64,000 bases of DNA from Caulobacter sp. Its GTDB lineage: Bacteria > Pseudomonadota > Alphaproteobacteria > Caulobacterales > Caulobacteraceae. The notes under the pieces are model-generated. The model did not search any database. It was given only the letters and a program-made list of their open reading frames with translations, and was not told the DNA's origin. The position numbers were made by a program, and so were the translations under genes. Location: NCBI RefSeq assembly GCF_017744445.1, contig NZ_JAGIBH010000002.1:248001-312000 (forward strand), read 5' to 3'. How positions within the stretch are numbered: position 1 is the first letter of the stretch; every line of letters starts with the position of its first letter. Of this stretch, positions 45,987 to 55,469 are shown piece by piece.

Positions 45987-46121
45987 GTGAAGCGCACCTT
46001 CCAGCCGTCGAAGCTCGTGCGTGCTCGCCGTCACGGCTACCGCGCGCGTATGGCCACCAAGAACGGTCAAAAGATCGTCGCGCGTCGCCGCGCCAAGGGC
46101 CGCAAGCGCCTGACCGCCTAA
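45987..46121 (+). CDS. rpmH: Ribosomal protein L34
   Basis: 44 residues starting at a GTG ([20 protein letters not shown]) and ending GRKRLTA, a standard bL34. GGAGC lies 6 nt upstream. Component of the large ribosomal subunit. Its position just before rnpA is nearly universal in bacteria. A strong hairpin with a T tract separates the two genes here. Confidence 0.97.
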   Translation: MKRTFQPSKLVRARRHGYRARMATKNGQKIVARRRAKGRKRLTA

Positions 46122-46156
46122 TTTCTCTTCCTCCCCCGGGAGGCAAGACGATGATC

Positions 46157-46213
46157 AAAGCCGCCTTTTCCACAGACCTGGTTTCAGGTTCTCGCCGGAA
46201 AGGCGGCTTTTTT
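46157..46213 (+). terminator. Terminator/attenuator between rpmH and rnpA
   Basis: AAAGCCGCCTTTTCC (46157-46171) pairs with GGAAAGGCGGCTTT (46197-46210), followed by TTT. The 3' arm contains the only ribosome-site-like sequence of rnpA, and the T tract ends one base before its ATG. Confidence 0.8.
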
Positions 46214-46214
46214 C

Positions 46215-46661
46215 ATGCCTGAGACTCAAGCTTTGAAGTTCGAGCGCCTCAGAAAGCGCCCCGACTTCCTGCTGGCGGCCAAGGCCCCGGCCCTGTCGCG
46301 CGGCGCGGTCTTCATCCAGATGCGCAAGCGGCCCGACGAAGACCCCACGGTGCGGGTCGGCTTCACCGCCACCAAGAAGATCGGCGGGGCCGTCGACCGA
46401 AATCGCGCCAAACGCCGCCTCCGGGAGGCCGCGAGGCTGGTGCTACCCCTTCATGCGCGGCCTTCGCACGACTATGTGTTCATCGCGCGCGGCGGAACCA
46501 CCGCCCGCGAATGGGGGCGTTTGCTTGACGACGTCAAAACCGCGCTGATAAGCCTCGCCGCCGAGTACGATCGCGGAGGAGCCAAGGTTCCCCAACGTCG
46601 CCACGGCCAGACATCTGAAGCCGCCTCTTCCCAATCACCCGATCCCAAAGTTTCCGGTTAA
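46215..46661 (+). CDS. rnpA: Ribonuclease P protein component
   Basis: 148 residues. The RNR motif is [19 protein letters not shown] (residues about 57-75), preceded by the [10 protein letters not shown] strand. It assists the RNA subunit in 5' maturation of tRNAs. The C-terminal 30 residues are a polar extension ([19 protein letters not shown]). The ATG at 46215 directly follows a terminator hairpin; an in-frame TTG at 46233 would still keep the conserved region, so the start is less certain than the gene. 7 bp from yidC. Confidence 0.93.
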   Translation: MPETQALKFERLRKRPDFLLAAKAPALSRGAVFIQMRKRPDEDPTVRVGFTATKKIGGAVDRNRAKRRLREAARLVLPLHARPSHDYVFIARGGTTAREWGRLLDDVKTALISLAAEYDRGGAKVPQRRHGQTSEAASSQSPDPKVSG

Positions 46662-46668
46662 GCGCTCC

Positions 46669-48525
46669 ATGCAGAACGACAACAAAAACACGCTGATGTT
46701 CATCGTCAGCGCGTTCGCGATCCTGATCGGGTACCAGTTCTTCGTCCTGGGTCCGCAACAGCGCAAGGCCGAGGCCGAGGCGCGCGCCAAGAAGGCCGCC
46801 GCCGTGCAGATGGCCGCGACCCAGCCCGGCGTGACCCTGGACGCCAACGGCAACCCCGCCCCGCTGCGCCTGTCGCGCGAGACGGCCAAGGCCGCCAGCC
46901 CGCGCGTTCCCGTCGACACCCCGGCCCTGTCGGGCTCGATCGCCCTGAAGGGCGGCCGCATCGACGACCTGTTCCTGCGCAAGTACGCCGAGACCACCGA
47001 CAAGAACTCGCCGCCGGTCGAGCTCTTCCGTCCGGAAGGCGCCGAGCACGCCTGGTTCGCCGATTTCGGCTGGGCCGGCGCCAACCTGCCGGGCCTGCCC
47101 GACAGCCGCACCGTCTGGACCGCCGCGCCGGGCCAGGTGCTGCGCCCCAACTCGCCTGTCACCCTGACCTTCGACAACGGCCAGGGCCTGCTGTTCACCC
47201 GCGTGATCGCCGTCGACGCCGACGCGATGTTCACCATCACCGACAGCGTCAAGAACAATGGCGCCAACGCCTTCCAGCTGGCCCCCTACGCCACCGTCCA
47301 GCGCCAGGGCATCACCGACCACCTGGGCAAGACCCAGATCGTCCACGAAGGCGCCATCGGCGTGCTGGGCTCGGGCAAGGACCAGAAGCTGGAGCTGAAC
47401 AAGTACGGCAAGTGGAAGAAGGACAAGCCGCTCACGACCTTCGACTCGGTCGGCGGCTGGGCCGGCATCACCGACAAGTACTGGCTGGCGGCCCTGGTCC
47501 CGAACCAGGACCAGACCATCAAGGCCCAGTACCGCATGACCAATGTCGGCGGCACCGATGTCTATGACGTCAACATCGTCGGCCCGACCCAGGCCCTGAA
47601 CCCGGGCGCGACCCTGACCCAGGCCACCCGCCTGTTCGCCGGCGCCAAGACGGTGCCGCTGCTGCGCAAGTACGAGTACAATGGCCAGGCGCCCGAGTGG
47701 TGGAAGTTCTGGGACAGCCGCAAGGCCGAGATCCCGCGCTTCGACTGGGCCGTGGACTGGGGCATGTTCTCCATGTTCACCCGTCCGATCTTCAACATCC
47801 TGGAGATCTTCTATCGTCTGGTCGGCAACTTCGGCCTGGCCATCATGCTGCTGACCGTCGTGCTCAAGCTCGTCCTCTATCCGATGGCGGACAAGAGCTA
47901 TGAGAGCATGGCCAAGATCAAGAAGATCCAGCCCGAGGTCGAGAAGCTCAAGGCCAAGCACAAGGACGATCCGACCAAGCAGCAGCAGGAAATGATGCAG
48001 CTGTATGCGAAGGAGAAGATCAACCCGATGATGGGCTGCCTGCCCATGCTGGTGCAGATCCCGGTCTTCTACTCGCTGTACAAGGTGCTGACCGTCACCA
48101 TCGAAATGCGCCACGCGCCGTTCTTCGGCTGGATCCAGGACCTGTCGGCCCGCGACCCGTCGACGATCTTCAACCTGTTCGGCGCGATCCCCTGGGATCC
48201 GGCGACGGCCCCGCTGATCGGCTCGTTCCTGGGCGGTCCGCTGCACATCGGCGTCTGGCCGCTGCTGTACGGCTTCACCATGTGGCTGACGACGGCGATG
48301 AACCCGCCCGCCGGCGACCCCATCCAGCAGAAGATCTTCCAGCTGTTCCCGATCATCTTCACCTTCACCCTGTCGCAGTTCGCGGTGGGCCTGGTGATCT
48401 ACTGGTGCTGGTCGAACGTCCTGACCATCATCCAGCAGTACATCATCATGCGCCGCTACAAGGTCGAGAACCCGATCGACAAGATCATCGCTCGACTGCA
48501 GGGCAAGACCGCAAACGCGACCTGA
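46669..48525 (+). CDS. yidC: Membrane protein insertase YidC
   Basis: 618 residues. N-terminal membrane anchor (residues 8-24), a large periplasmic beta domain (about 60-350), and the conserved five-helix insertase core from about residue 360 ([50 protein letters not shown], in parts). It inserts inner membrane proteins alone or with SecYEG. The stop overlaps the engB start by one base. Confidence 0.97.
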   Translation: MQNDNKNTLMFIVSAFAILIGYQFFVLGPQQRKAEAEARAKKAAAVQMAATQPGVTLDANGNPAPLRLSRETAKAASPRVPVDTPALSGSIALKGGRIDDLFLRKYAETTDKNSPPVELFRPEGAEHAWFADFGWAGANLPGLPDSRTVWTAAPGQVLRPNSPVTLTFDNGQGLLFTRVIAVDADAMFTITDSVKNNGANAFQLAPYATVQRQGITDHLGKTQIVHEGAIGVLGSGKDQKLELNKYGKWKKDKPLTTFDSVGGWAGITDKYWLAALVPNQDQTIKAQYRMTNVGGTDVYDVNIVGPTQALNPGATLTQATRLFAGAKTVPLLRKYEYNGQAPEWWKFWDSRKAEIPRFDWAVDWGMFSMFTRPIFNILEIFYRLVGNFGLAIMLLTVVLKLVLYPMADKSYESMAKIKKIQPEVEKLKAKHKDDPTKQQQEMMQLYAKEKINPMMGCLPMLVQIPVFYSLYKVLTVTIEMRHAPFFGWIQDLSARDPSTIFNLFGAIPWDPATAPLIGSFLGGPLHIGVWPLLYGFTMWLTTAMNPPAGDPIQQKIFQLFPIIFTFTLSQFAVGLVIYWCWSNVLTIIQQYIIMRRYKVENPIDKIIARLQGKTANAT

Positions 48526-49202
48526 TGACCGACGAACCGACCATCCAGCCCGACTTCTCCGATAAGTCGGAGTTCACCGAGGAGCAGATCGAGACGGCGC
48601 GGGTCTTCTTCGCCCAACCCGTCTCGTTCGTGATGGGCGCTGTCCGCATGGACACGATGCCCTCCACGGACCTGCCGGAAGTGGCCTTCGCGGGCCGCTC
48701 CAACGTCGGCAAGTCCAGCCTGATCAACGGGCTGGTGGGGCAGAAGTACCTGGCCCGCGCCTCGAACGAGCCGGGCCGCACGCGGGAGATCAACTTCTTC
48801 CTGCTGGCCGAGAAGATGCGCCTGGTCGACTTGCCCGGCTACGGCTTCGCCCGCGCCTCGCGCTCGATCGTCGACAAGTTCCAGGACCTGGGTCGCGCCT
48901 ATCTGCGCGGCCGTCCGAACCTGAAGCGCGTCTATGTCCTGATCGACGCCCGCCACGGCCTCAAGAAGGTCGACCTGGAGGCGCTGGACGCCCTGGACGT
49001 GGCCGCCGTCAGCTACCAGATCGTCCTGACCAAGGCCGACAAGATCAAGCCGCACGAAGTCGACAAGGTCGTGGCCGAGACCCTCAAGGCCATCGCCAAA
49101 CGCCCCGCCGCCTTCCCCCGCGTGCTGGCCACCTCGTCCGAGAAGGGCCTGGGCATGCCGGAGCTGCGGGCCGAGATCGTGCGGCTCTGCATCGACGAGT
49201 GA
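48525..49202 (+). CDS. engB: Ribosome biogenesis GTPase EngB/YihA
   Basis: 225 residues. G1 loop [14 protein letters not shown], switch I with [10 protein letters not shown]3 [11 protein letters not shown]4 LTKADK and G5 ATSSEKGLG are all present. It is a TrmE-type GTPase needed for large-subunit assembly. The start at 48525 is fixed by the ATG overlapping the yidC stop; the N-terminal 40 residues before the GTPase domain are acidic. Confidence 0.95.
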   Translation: MTDEPTIQPDFSDKSEFTEEQIETARVFFAQPVSFVMGAVRMDTMPSTDLPEVAFAGRSNVGKSSLINGLVGQKYLARASNEPGRTREINFFLLAEKMRLVDLPGYGFARASRSIVDKFQDLGRAYLRGRPNLKRVYVLIDARHGLKKVDLEALDALDVAAVSYQIVLTKADKIKPHEVDKVVAETLKAIAKRPAAFPRVLATSSEKGLGMPELRAEIVRLCIDE

Positions 49203-49221
49203 CCTAGATCCGCCCGAGGGT

Positions 49222-49322
49222 GTCATCCCGGAAGCCTCGCAGAGGCTATCCGGGACCCAGGGGCAACCGCACTGCATTGGCCCCTGGGTCCCGGCTCTCC
49301 GCTTCGCTGCGGCCGGGATGAC
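49222..49322. repeat. Inverted repeat, family D copy 2
   Basis: GTCATCCCGG and CCGGGATGAC outer arms, with GGGACCCAGGGGCAACCGC inside, as in copy 1. It follows engB by 19 bp. Confidence 0.75.
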
Positions 49323-49442
49323 ACACTTGGGGGCATTGGCTTTGAGGGCTATCCACAGCCCTATTGTCGTCCATTAACCCTGCGCTAGGTTCCCTCCGCC
49401 AGAACCGCCCGCTTTCCGTTTTTCTAGAAAAGTCCGCCCGCC

Positions 49443-49922
49443 ATGACCCGCCACGAACTCAAGACCTGGCCCAAATATTTCGCCGCCGTCCGCTCGGGCC
49501 AGAAGCGCTTCGAGATCCGTCGCAACGACCGCGACTTCAAGGTCGGCGACATCCTGGTGCTGTCGGAGTTCGATCCGGAAACCGACAGCTACACCGGCCA
49601 GGCCGAGGAGCGGCAGGTGACCTTCCTGCTGTCGGAAGAAGACTATGGCGGCGTGATCCACGGCTTCGTGGCCATCGGCTTCGGTGAAGTCGCCCCGCAC
49701 CCGGACGCCGCGGCCGAGGTCACCGCAGAGCAGCTGGCGACCTGGCACGAGACCGCCGCCTCCAACGCCGCCCTGCGCGCCCAGGAGGCCCGCAAGGTCT
49801 CGGAAAGCTACGCCGCCAGCAACATGGGCGTGGCCCGCGACCGCCACGGCGCCGTGGCCGACCTGGCCGAAGCCGAGGCCGGCTTCCACGCCGCCGCGGC
49901 CCGGATCGTCCGCAAGGGCTGA
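49443..49922 (+). CDS. DUF3850 (ASCH/PUA-like) protein
   Basis: 159 residues. The first 85 residues match DUF3850: HELKTWPKYFAAVRSGQKRFEIRRNDRDFKVGDILVLSEFD (in parts) and GFVAIGF near 78, a PUA-like fold expected to bind RNA or nucleotides. The second half is a helical Ala/Glu-rich region (AEVTAEQLATWHETAASNAAL and later) likely to be a coiled coil, which is not part of the basic domain. Role unknown. Ends at a bidirectional terminator. Confidence 0.85.
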   Translation: MTRHELKTWPKYFAAVRSGQKRFEIRRNDRDFKVGDILVLSEFDPETDSYTGQAEERQVTFLLSEEDYGGVIHGFVAIGFGEVAPHPDAAAEVTAEQLATWHETAASNAALRAQEARKVSESYAASNMGVARDRHGAVADLAEAEAGFHAAAARIVRKG

Positions 49923-49943
49923 CCTGCGCGCAGCGCGCAAAGA

Positions 49944-49979
49944 AAAGGCCGCCGGGGGCAACCCCGGCGGCCTTTCTCT
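49944..49979. terminator. Bidirectional terminator between DUF3850 gene and cheW
   Basis: Perfect 14-bp stem AAAGGCCGCCGGGG/CCCCGGCGGCCTTT with a GCAA tetraloop and T-rich ends both ways; it serves the two convergent genes. Confidence 0.92.
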
Positions 49980-49997
49980 TACCTGGATGGAAGCGAC

Positions 49998-50450
49998 TTA
50001 AGCCGCTTCGCTGACCTGGGCCGGGAAAACGTCGTCCATGCGCAGATAGGTGATCAGGCGGTTTTCCATCGAGATGATGGCCTGGATGTAGCGCAGCTCT
50101 TCCACGCCGACGTCCGGGGCCGGCTGCAGGCTGTCGCGCGGCACGGTGAAGGTTTCCGACACGGCGTCGACCAGGATGCCGGCCAGGCGGTCCTGGCACT
50201 CGACGACCACGATCACGTGGCGGGTCTCGGGGATGGTGACGCCCAGGCCCAGGCGGTTGCGCAGGTCGATGACCGGCATGATCGCGCCGCGCAGGTTGAT
50301 GACGCCGCGCATATAGGCCGGAGCGTGCGGGATCGGGGTGGCCGGGGTCCAGCCGCGGATTTCGCGGACCGTCTTCACGTCGATGCAGAATTCCTGCTCG
50401 CCGATGCAGAACGAGATCAGTTCCAGCGCGGGCGCGGTGTTGTCGGTCAT
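49998..50450 (-). CDS. cheW: CheW-like chemotaxis coupling protein
   Basis: 150 residues, a single CheW domain: ELISFCIGEQEFCIDVKTVREI (in parts, residues 10-32), PHAPAYMRGVINLRGAIMPVIDLR (about 40-64) and the SVSETFTVP region near 110. It links receptors to CheA. It stands alone here, away from a che cluster, so it may be an accessory CheW. A family D repeat lies upstream. Confidence 0.93.
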   Translation of the reverse strand: MTDNTAPALELISFCIGEQEFCIDVKTVREIRGWTPATPIPHAPAYMRGVINLRGAIMPVIDLRNRLGLGVTIPETRHVIVVVECQDRLAGILVDAVSETFTVPRDSLQPAPDVGVEELRYIQAIISMENRLITYLRMDDVFPAQVSEAA

Positions 50451-50596
50451 GGCAGTCCCCAGGTCGAATGTGTGCCCGGAGCGGCGCGTTCGGCGCGCTC
50501 CCGTGGCTGGATGCCAGAAGAGCCCGAAGCGCCTTTAACAACGGTTAAGGCTGACGGCGAAGGGGCGCGGTGCAATGTCGCGGGCCGAAAAAACCT

Positions 50597-50694
50597 GTCA
50601 TCCCGGCCGCAGCGCAGCGGAGAGCCGGGACCGCGGAAAGCTCGGCGCTTCCGGCGGTCCCGGCTCGGCGTGCTTCGCACTTGGCCGGGATGAC
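50597..50694. repeat. Inverted repeat, family D copy 3
   Basis: GTCATCCCGGCCGC and GGCCGGGATGAC arms, inner CCGGGACCGC/GCGGTCCCGG. Lies between cheW and cydX, 5 bp past the cydX stop, and may end the cyd transcript. Confidence 0.75.
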
Positions 50695-50699
50695 AGTTT

Positions 50700-50819
50700 T
50701 TAAGGCGCGTCCAGCCCTTCATCCCCCTCGTCGGACAGGTTGAACTCGTACCAGATGCCGTTCAGCACGCCGAAGCCGACGGCGAGGCCCAGGCCCAGGA
50801 TCCAGGTGAAGTACCACAT
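50700..50819 (-). CDS. cydX: Cytochrome bd small subunit CydX
   Basis: 39 residues: MWYFTWILGLGLAVGFGVLNGIWYEFN then an acidic tail. The MWYFTWILG start and single membrane helix are the CydX/YbgT signature. It stabilises the haem sites of the CydAB oxidase. The start is 12 bp beyond the cydB stop on the same strand, with a GAGG site in between. Confidence 0.95.
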   Translation of the reverse strand: MWYFTWILGLGLAVGFGVLNGIWYEFNLSDEGDEGLDAP

Positions 50820-50831
50820 GCTGAGGCCTCC

Positions 50832-51983
50832 TCAGTACAGGTCGGGGTTGGTGACGAGGGCGCCGGTGGTGCTCTTGCCCCACAGGACTTTGTAGACCCA
50901 CGCGGTGTACAGCAGGATCAGCGGCAGGAAGACCGCCGTGACGATCATCATCACGAACAGCGTCAGGTGGGTCGACGAGGCGTTCCAAACCGTCAGGCTC
51001 GAGCGCGGATCGTAGCTGCTGGGCAGGATGAACGGGAACATCGACACGCCCACCGTCGCCACGATCCCGAAGGTCGAGGCCGACGAGCCGCCGAACGCCG
51101 CCCAGGCCTTGTTGAAGCGCATGCCGTAGAGGGCCAGCGCCGCGCCCAGGAAGCCCAGCACCGGGGCGATGATCATCCAGCCGTGGCGACCATAGTTGTC
51201 CAGCCACGCGCCCGGCGCCCGCACGGCGGCGGCGCCACGCAGCGGGTTCGAGGGTCCAGCCGCATCGGCCAAGCCTTCGATCCGGAAGCCCATGCCGCCG
51301 AACGCCACCCAGAAGCCGCCGGCCGCGAACAGCACGATGCTGGCCAGGCCGGCGATCTCGCCGATGCGGCGGGCGCGCTCGGTGACCGGACCGTCCTCGG
51401 CCTTGACCGTCAGCCACGCCGCGCCGTGCAGCACCAGCATAGAGACCGACAGCAGGCCGCACAGCAGGGCGAACGGCGAGAAGAGGCCAATGAAGCTGCC
51501 CTCATAGAAGGCGCGCAGGTCGGTATCCAGGCGGAAGGGCGCGCCTTGCAGCACGTTGCCCAGGGCCACGCCGAAGCACAGCACCGGCACGAAGCCGCCG
51601 ACAAACAGGCCCCAGTCCCAGAACGACCGCCACTTGGCGTTCGGACGCTTGGACCGGTACTTGAAGCTGACCGGCCGCAGGATCATCGCCGACAGCACCA
51701 CGAACAGGGCCAGATAGAACCCCGAGAAGGTGATGGCGTAGACGAACGGCCAGGCCGCGAAGATCGCGCCGCCGCCCAGGATGAACCACACCTGGTTGCC
51801 TTCCCAGGTCGGGCCGACGGTGTTGATGACCATGCGCCGCTCGGCGTCGTCCTTGGCCACGAAGGGCAGAAGGGTCCCGACGCCCATGTCGAAGCCGTCG
51901 GTGAGGGCGAAGCCGATCAGGAGGATGCCCACCAGGGCCCACCAGATGACCCGCAGGGTGGCGTAGTCGATAGGGAGTTCCAT
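50832..51983 (-). CDS. cydB: Cytochrome bd ubiquinol oxidase subunit II
   Basis: 383 residues, with nine or so membrane helices. Typical N-terminus LRVIWWALVGILLIGFALTDGFDMGVG (in parts) and VGPTWEGNQVWFILGGGAIFAAWP (in parts). Forms the heterodimeric high-affinity oxidase with CydA in the inner membrane. 14 bp after cydA, same strand. Confidence 0.97.
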   Translation of the reverse strand: MELPIDYATLRVIWWALVGILLIGFALTDGFDMGVGTLLPFVAKDDAERRMVINTVGPTWEGNQVWFILGGGAIFAAWPFVYAITFSGFYLALFVVLSAMILRPVSFKYRSKRPNAKWRSFWDWGLFVGGFVPVLCFGVALGNVLQGAPFRLDTDLRAFYEGSFIGLFSPFALLCGLLSVSMLVLHGAAWLTVKAEDGPVTERARRIGEIAGLASIVLFAAGGFWVAFGGMGFRIEGLADAAGPSNPLRGAAAVRAPGAWLDNYGRHGWMIIAPVLGFLGAALALYGMRFNKAWAAFGGSSASTFGIVATVGVSMFPFILPSSYDPRSSLTVWNASSTHLTLFVMMIVTAVFLPLILLYTAWVYKVLWGKSTTGALVTNPDLY

Positions 51984-51997
51984 GTTCAGGGCTCCTC

Positions 51998-53563
51998 TTA
52001 AGCGGTCAGCGGCTCGGGCTCAGCCGGTTCCCCGTCCGGGACGGGGTCGTGCTGGGCGAACGGGCCTTTCTTGATGGCGCGCAGGATCAGGCCGACCTCG
52101 ACCACGGCCAGCGCGCCGTACAGCAGGGTGAAGACCGCGATGCTGGTGATCAGCTGCGGGACGGTCAGGCTGGAGGCCGACAGGAAGGTGGGCAGCACGC
52201 CGTCCACCGCCCAGGGCTGACGCCCCACCTCGGCCAGCACCCAGCCCAGCTCGGTCGAGATCCACGGCAGCGGCAGGGCCAGCACGGCGATCCACAGGAA
52301 CCACTTGGTCTCGTGCTTGCGCATGGTCACCAGGGCGAAGGCGGTGGCGAACATCAGGATCATCAGGACCCCGATCCCCGCCATGATCCGGAAGGCCCAG
52401 AACATCACCGGCACGTTGGGCACCGCGTCCCAGGCGGTCTTCTTGATCAGCTCTGGCGTGGCCGTGCGCGGATCCTCGACATAGCGCTTGAGCAACAGGG
52501 CATAGCCCAGGTCGCGGCGGTGCTGTTCGAAGGTGGCGCGGGCGGCGACGTCATTGGGATTGTTCTTCAGCGCTTCAACGGCTCCATAGGCGACGACGCC
52601 GCTCTCGATGCGGTCCTCGGCCTTGGCGACCAGCGAGAAGATGCCTTCCACCGGCTTGTCGAAGCTACGGGTGGCGATCAGGCCCAGGACATAGGGGATC
52701 TTGATCTCGGCGTGGGTCTTGCGTTCCTTCAGGTCCGGGATGCCGAAGGCGGTCAGACCGGCCGGGGCGGGCTCGGTCTCCCACATGGCTTCCAGAGCCG
52801 CGAGCTTCATTTTCTGGTTGTCGGTCAGGGCATAGCCGCTCTCGTCGCCCAGCACGACCACCGACAGCGAGGACGCCAGGCCGAAGGCGGCGGCCACGGT
52901 CATCGACCGCTTGGCCACGCCGATGTGCTTGCCCTTCAGCAGGTACCAGGCCGACACGCCCAGCACGAACACCGAGGCGATGACATAGCCGGCGCTGACC
53001 GTGTGCACGAACTTGGCCTGGGCCACCGGGTTGAACAGCACGTCGCGGAAGCTGGAGACCTCCATGCGCATGGTCTCGGGATTGAAAGCCGCCCCGATCG
53101 GGTTCTGCATCCAGCCGTTGGCGACCAGGATCCACAGCGCCGACAGGTTGGTGCCCAGGGCGACCATGAAGGTCACGAACAGGTGGCCCACCCGGCTCAG
53201 CTTGTCCCAGCCGAAGAACATCAGCCCGACGAAGGTGGCCTCCAGGAAGAAGGCCATCAGCCCTTCGATCGCCAGCGGGGCGCCGAAGATGTCGCCGACA
53301 TAGTGCGAGTAGTAGGACCAGTTCATGCCGAACTGGAATTCCATGGTGATGCCGGTGGCCACGCCCAGGGCGAAGTTGATGCCGAACAGCACGCCCCAGA
53401 AGCGCGTGACGGTTCGCCAGATCGGGCGCTTGGTCATCACATAGACGCTCTCCATGATGACCAGCATGAAGCTGAGCCCGATGGTGAGCGGAACGAACAG
53501 GAAGTGGTACAGGGCGGTCAGCGCGAACTGGAGGCGCGACAGGTCGATGACGGCGGGGTCCAT
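51998..53563 (-). CDS. cydA: Cytochrome bd ubiquinol oxidase subunit I
   Basis: 521 residues. The haem ligand His is in LTALYHFLFVPLTIG (near residue 18), and the quinol loop shows NQKMKLAALEAMWETE (about 252-268), the usual K and E positions. It oxidises ubiquinol and reduces oxygen at low tension. The start is 80 bp from an FNR/FixK box shared with the divergent cydD gene; a box at -41.5 would give a leader of about 45 nt. Confidence 0.97.
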   Translation of the reverse strand: MDPAVIDLSRLQFALTALYHFLFVPLTIGLSFMLVIMESVYVMTKRPIWRTVTRFWGVLFGINFALGVATGITMEFQFGMNWSYYSHYVGDIFGAPLAIEGLMAFFLEATFVGLMFFGWDKLSRVGHLFVTFMVALGTNLSALWILVANGWMQNPIGAAFNPETMRMEVSSFRDVLFNPVAQAKFVHTVSAGYVIASVFVLGVSAWYLLKGKHIGVAKRSMTVAAAFGLASSLSVVVLGDESGYALTDNQKMKLAALEAMWETEPAPAGLTAFGIPDLKERKTHAEIKIPYVLGLIATRSFDKPVEGIFSLVAKAEDRIESGVVAYGAVEALKNNPNDVAARATFEQHRRDLGYALLLKRYVEDPRTATPELIKKTAWDAVPNVPVMFWAFRIMAGIGVLMILMFATAFALVTMRKHETKWFLWIAVLALPLPWISTELGWVLAEVGRQPWAVDGVLPTFLSASSLTVPQLITSIAVFTLLYGALAVVEVGLILRAIKKGPFAQHDPVPDGEPAEPEPLTA

Positions 53564-53642
53564 GGACAGCTCCGAGACGAACGGCCGAAGATCACGCCGA
53601 TCGATGAGCCAAAGCTCCTAGACCGCCGCGACCGCCCGGTCC

Positions 53643-53656
53643 TTGATCGGGATCAA
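53643..53656. promoter_or_regulatory. FNR/FixK box between cydA and cydD
   Basis: TTGATCGGGATCAA, a perfect TTGAT-N4-ATCAA. For cydD a start 41.5 bp away fits a TACACT -10 element (53678-53683) and the ATG at 53720. Confidence 0.85.
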
Positions 53657-53719
53657 GGCTTCCGGATGAACCCAACCTACACTCAACCCATGGGCGCCCG
53701 CATAGTACAGATTGATCAT

Positions 53720-55291
53720 ATGTCCGAGGCGCCCAAGGCAGTGCTGAAACATCTGGAGCGCTCGGCAAGTCCGGCGGGGCAGCGCGCGCGGCTGCTGATG
53801 GCGCTGGACGGCCTGGCCGCGATCGCCTTCGCGGCGGGCCTGGCATTCGGGATCGACGCCATCGCGCAGGGGCGCGGCATGGCCCCGTGGCTGGTTCTGG
53901 CGCTGGCGGCCATGACGTTTCGAGGCGTGCTGGCTCATTTGACCGGCGTCGCCGGAGCCCAGGCCGCCGCCGAGGCCAAGGCCAGCGTGCGCGCCGATCT
54001 GGCCCGGTCGATTTTCGGCGGGCCGCGTCGCGCCGCCGGTGAAGCGACCACCGCCCTGGTCGAGGGCGTCGAGGCCCTGGACGGCCATGTCGCCCGCTTC
54101 CTGCCCGCCCGCTTCTCGGCCGCCGCCCTGCCGCTGGTGATGATCGCCGTCGCCGCCATCGCCAGCCCGGTCTGCGCCGGCATTCTCCTCGCCACGCTCG
54201 TCCCGTTCATCGCCGCCATGGTCCTGGCCGGCACGGCCGCCGCCGCCGAAAGCCGGGCGCAGTTCCTGGCCCTGGAGCGCCTGTCGGGCCTGTTCCTGGA
54301 CCGCGTCCGCGCCCTGCCCGTGGTGCTGGCCTTCCAGGCCGAGGGCGCGACCACGGCAGCCCTGAAGCGCTCGGCGTCGGAGCTGGCCGAGCGCACCATC
54401 CGCGTTCTGCGCGTGGCCTTCATCTCGTCGGCGGCGCTGGAGTTCTTCGCGGCCCTGTCGGTGGCGCTGGTCGCGGTCTATTGCGGCTTCAACCTGCTGC
54501 GCCTGTTGCCTTTCCCGGTCCCTGAGCAACTGGACCTCAAGCGCGCCTTCTTCGTCCTGGCCCTGGCGCCGGAGGTCTATGCCCCGATGCGCCGCCTGGC
54601 CGCCGCCTATCACGATCGGCAGGCGGCGGAGGCGGCGAGCGCGAGCCTGTCGACGTTCGAGGCGCCGACGCCGAAGCCGGCCGCTGCGGTTGCGACTGAG
54701 GCGCCGACCATCCGCTTCGAAGGCGTCACCGTCCGCTATCCCGACGCCGACGCGCCAGCGCTGGAGAACTTCTCGCTGGTGGCCCAGGCCGGAACCATCA
54801 CCGCCCTGGTCGGCCCCAGCGGCGCGGGCAAGAGCTCGCTGCTGAACCTACTGCTGGATCTCGCGCCCCTCACCGCCGGCCGCATCGAAGCGCAGGGCGA
54901 GATCGCCTGGGCCGGCCAGTCGCCGCTGATTCTGCCCGCCTCGATCGCCGACAACATCGCCCTCTCCCGCCGCGACGCCTCGCGCGCCGAGATCGAGGCC
55001 GCCGCCCGCGCGGTGGGCCTCGTTGTCGACCGTCCCGGCGGCCTGGACTTCGTGCTCGACGAACGCGGCAGCGGCCTCTCCGGCGGCGAGCGGAGACGCC
55101 TCTCCCTGGCCCGCGCCCTGCTCAAGCCCGCCCCGATCCTGCTGCTGGACGAACCGACCGCGAACCTGGACGCGGCATCGGAAGCCGCCCTGCTGGACGC
55201 CATCCGCGAGGCGGCGAAGGGGCGCACGACCCTGATCGCGACGCACTCGGAGGCCGTGGCGGCGCTGGCGGACCAGGTGGTGAGGCTGTGA
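53720..55291 (+). CDS. cydD: ABC transporter CydD (thiol exporter, half 1)
   Basis: 523 residues from the ATG at 53720; the earlier in-frame ATG 53666 lies upstream of the predicted transcript start and is not favoured. Six-helix membrane domain (about 25-300), then the ATPase with Walker A GPSGAGKSS, signature SGGERRRLSLARALL and Walker B ILLLDEPT. With CydC it exports glutathione or cysteine to the periplasm, which is needed for bd oxidase assembly. Confidence 0.93.
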   Translation: MSEAPKAVLKHLERSASPAGQRARLLMALDGLAAIAFAAGLAFGIDAIAQGRGMAPWLVLALAAMTFRGVLAHLTGVAGAQAAAEAKASVRADLARSIFGGPRRAAGEATTALVEGVEALDGHVARFLPARFSAAALPLVMIAVAAIASPVCAGILLATLVPFIAAMVLAGTAAAAESRAQFLALERLSGLFLDRVRALPVVLAFQAEGATTAALKRSASELAERTIRVLRVAFISSAALEFFAALSVALVAVYCGFNLLRLLPFPVPEQLDLKRAFFVLALAPEVYAPMRRLAAAYHDRQAAEAASASLSTFEAPTPKPAAAVATEAPTIRFEGVTVRYPDADAPALENFSLVAQAGTITALVGPSGAGKSSLLNLLLDLAPLTAGRIEAQGEIAWAGQSPLILPASIADNIALSRRDASRAEIEAAARAVGLVVDRPGGLDFVLDERGSGLSGGERRRLSLARALLKPAPILLLDEPTANLDAASEAALLDAIREAAKGRTTLIATHSEAVAALADQVVRL

Positions 55292-55316
55292 GCTACAACC
55301 GCCATAACAAACTCCC

Positions 55317-55444
55317 GTCATTCCCGCCCTTGTGGCGGGAACCCCTCTATCCGCCGCTGGCGAAGACGGGGCGGACCGTCGGCGGTCCGCTTGCTCCGCA
55401 CTTGCGGGTTGAACCAGGGGTTCCCGCCACAAGAGCGGGAATGA
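55317..55444. repeat. Inverted repeat, family E
   Basis: CATTCCCGCCCTTGTGGCGG and CCGCCACAAGAGCGGGAATG arms with GAACCCCT/AGGGGTTC inside. It lies between cydD and cydC, so either the operon reads through or cydC has its own promoter. Confidence 0.8.
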
Positions 55445-55469
55445 CGAATGTTGAGGGGATCGTGAACTA

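Noticed and set aside
52049-53719. Very long extension of the cydD frame to 1080 residues
   Set aside because: It runs antisense through cydA and the FNR box; the cydD family starts near 53720 and promoter geometry supports that.
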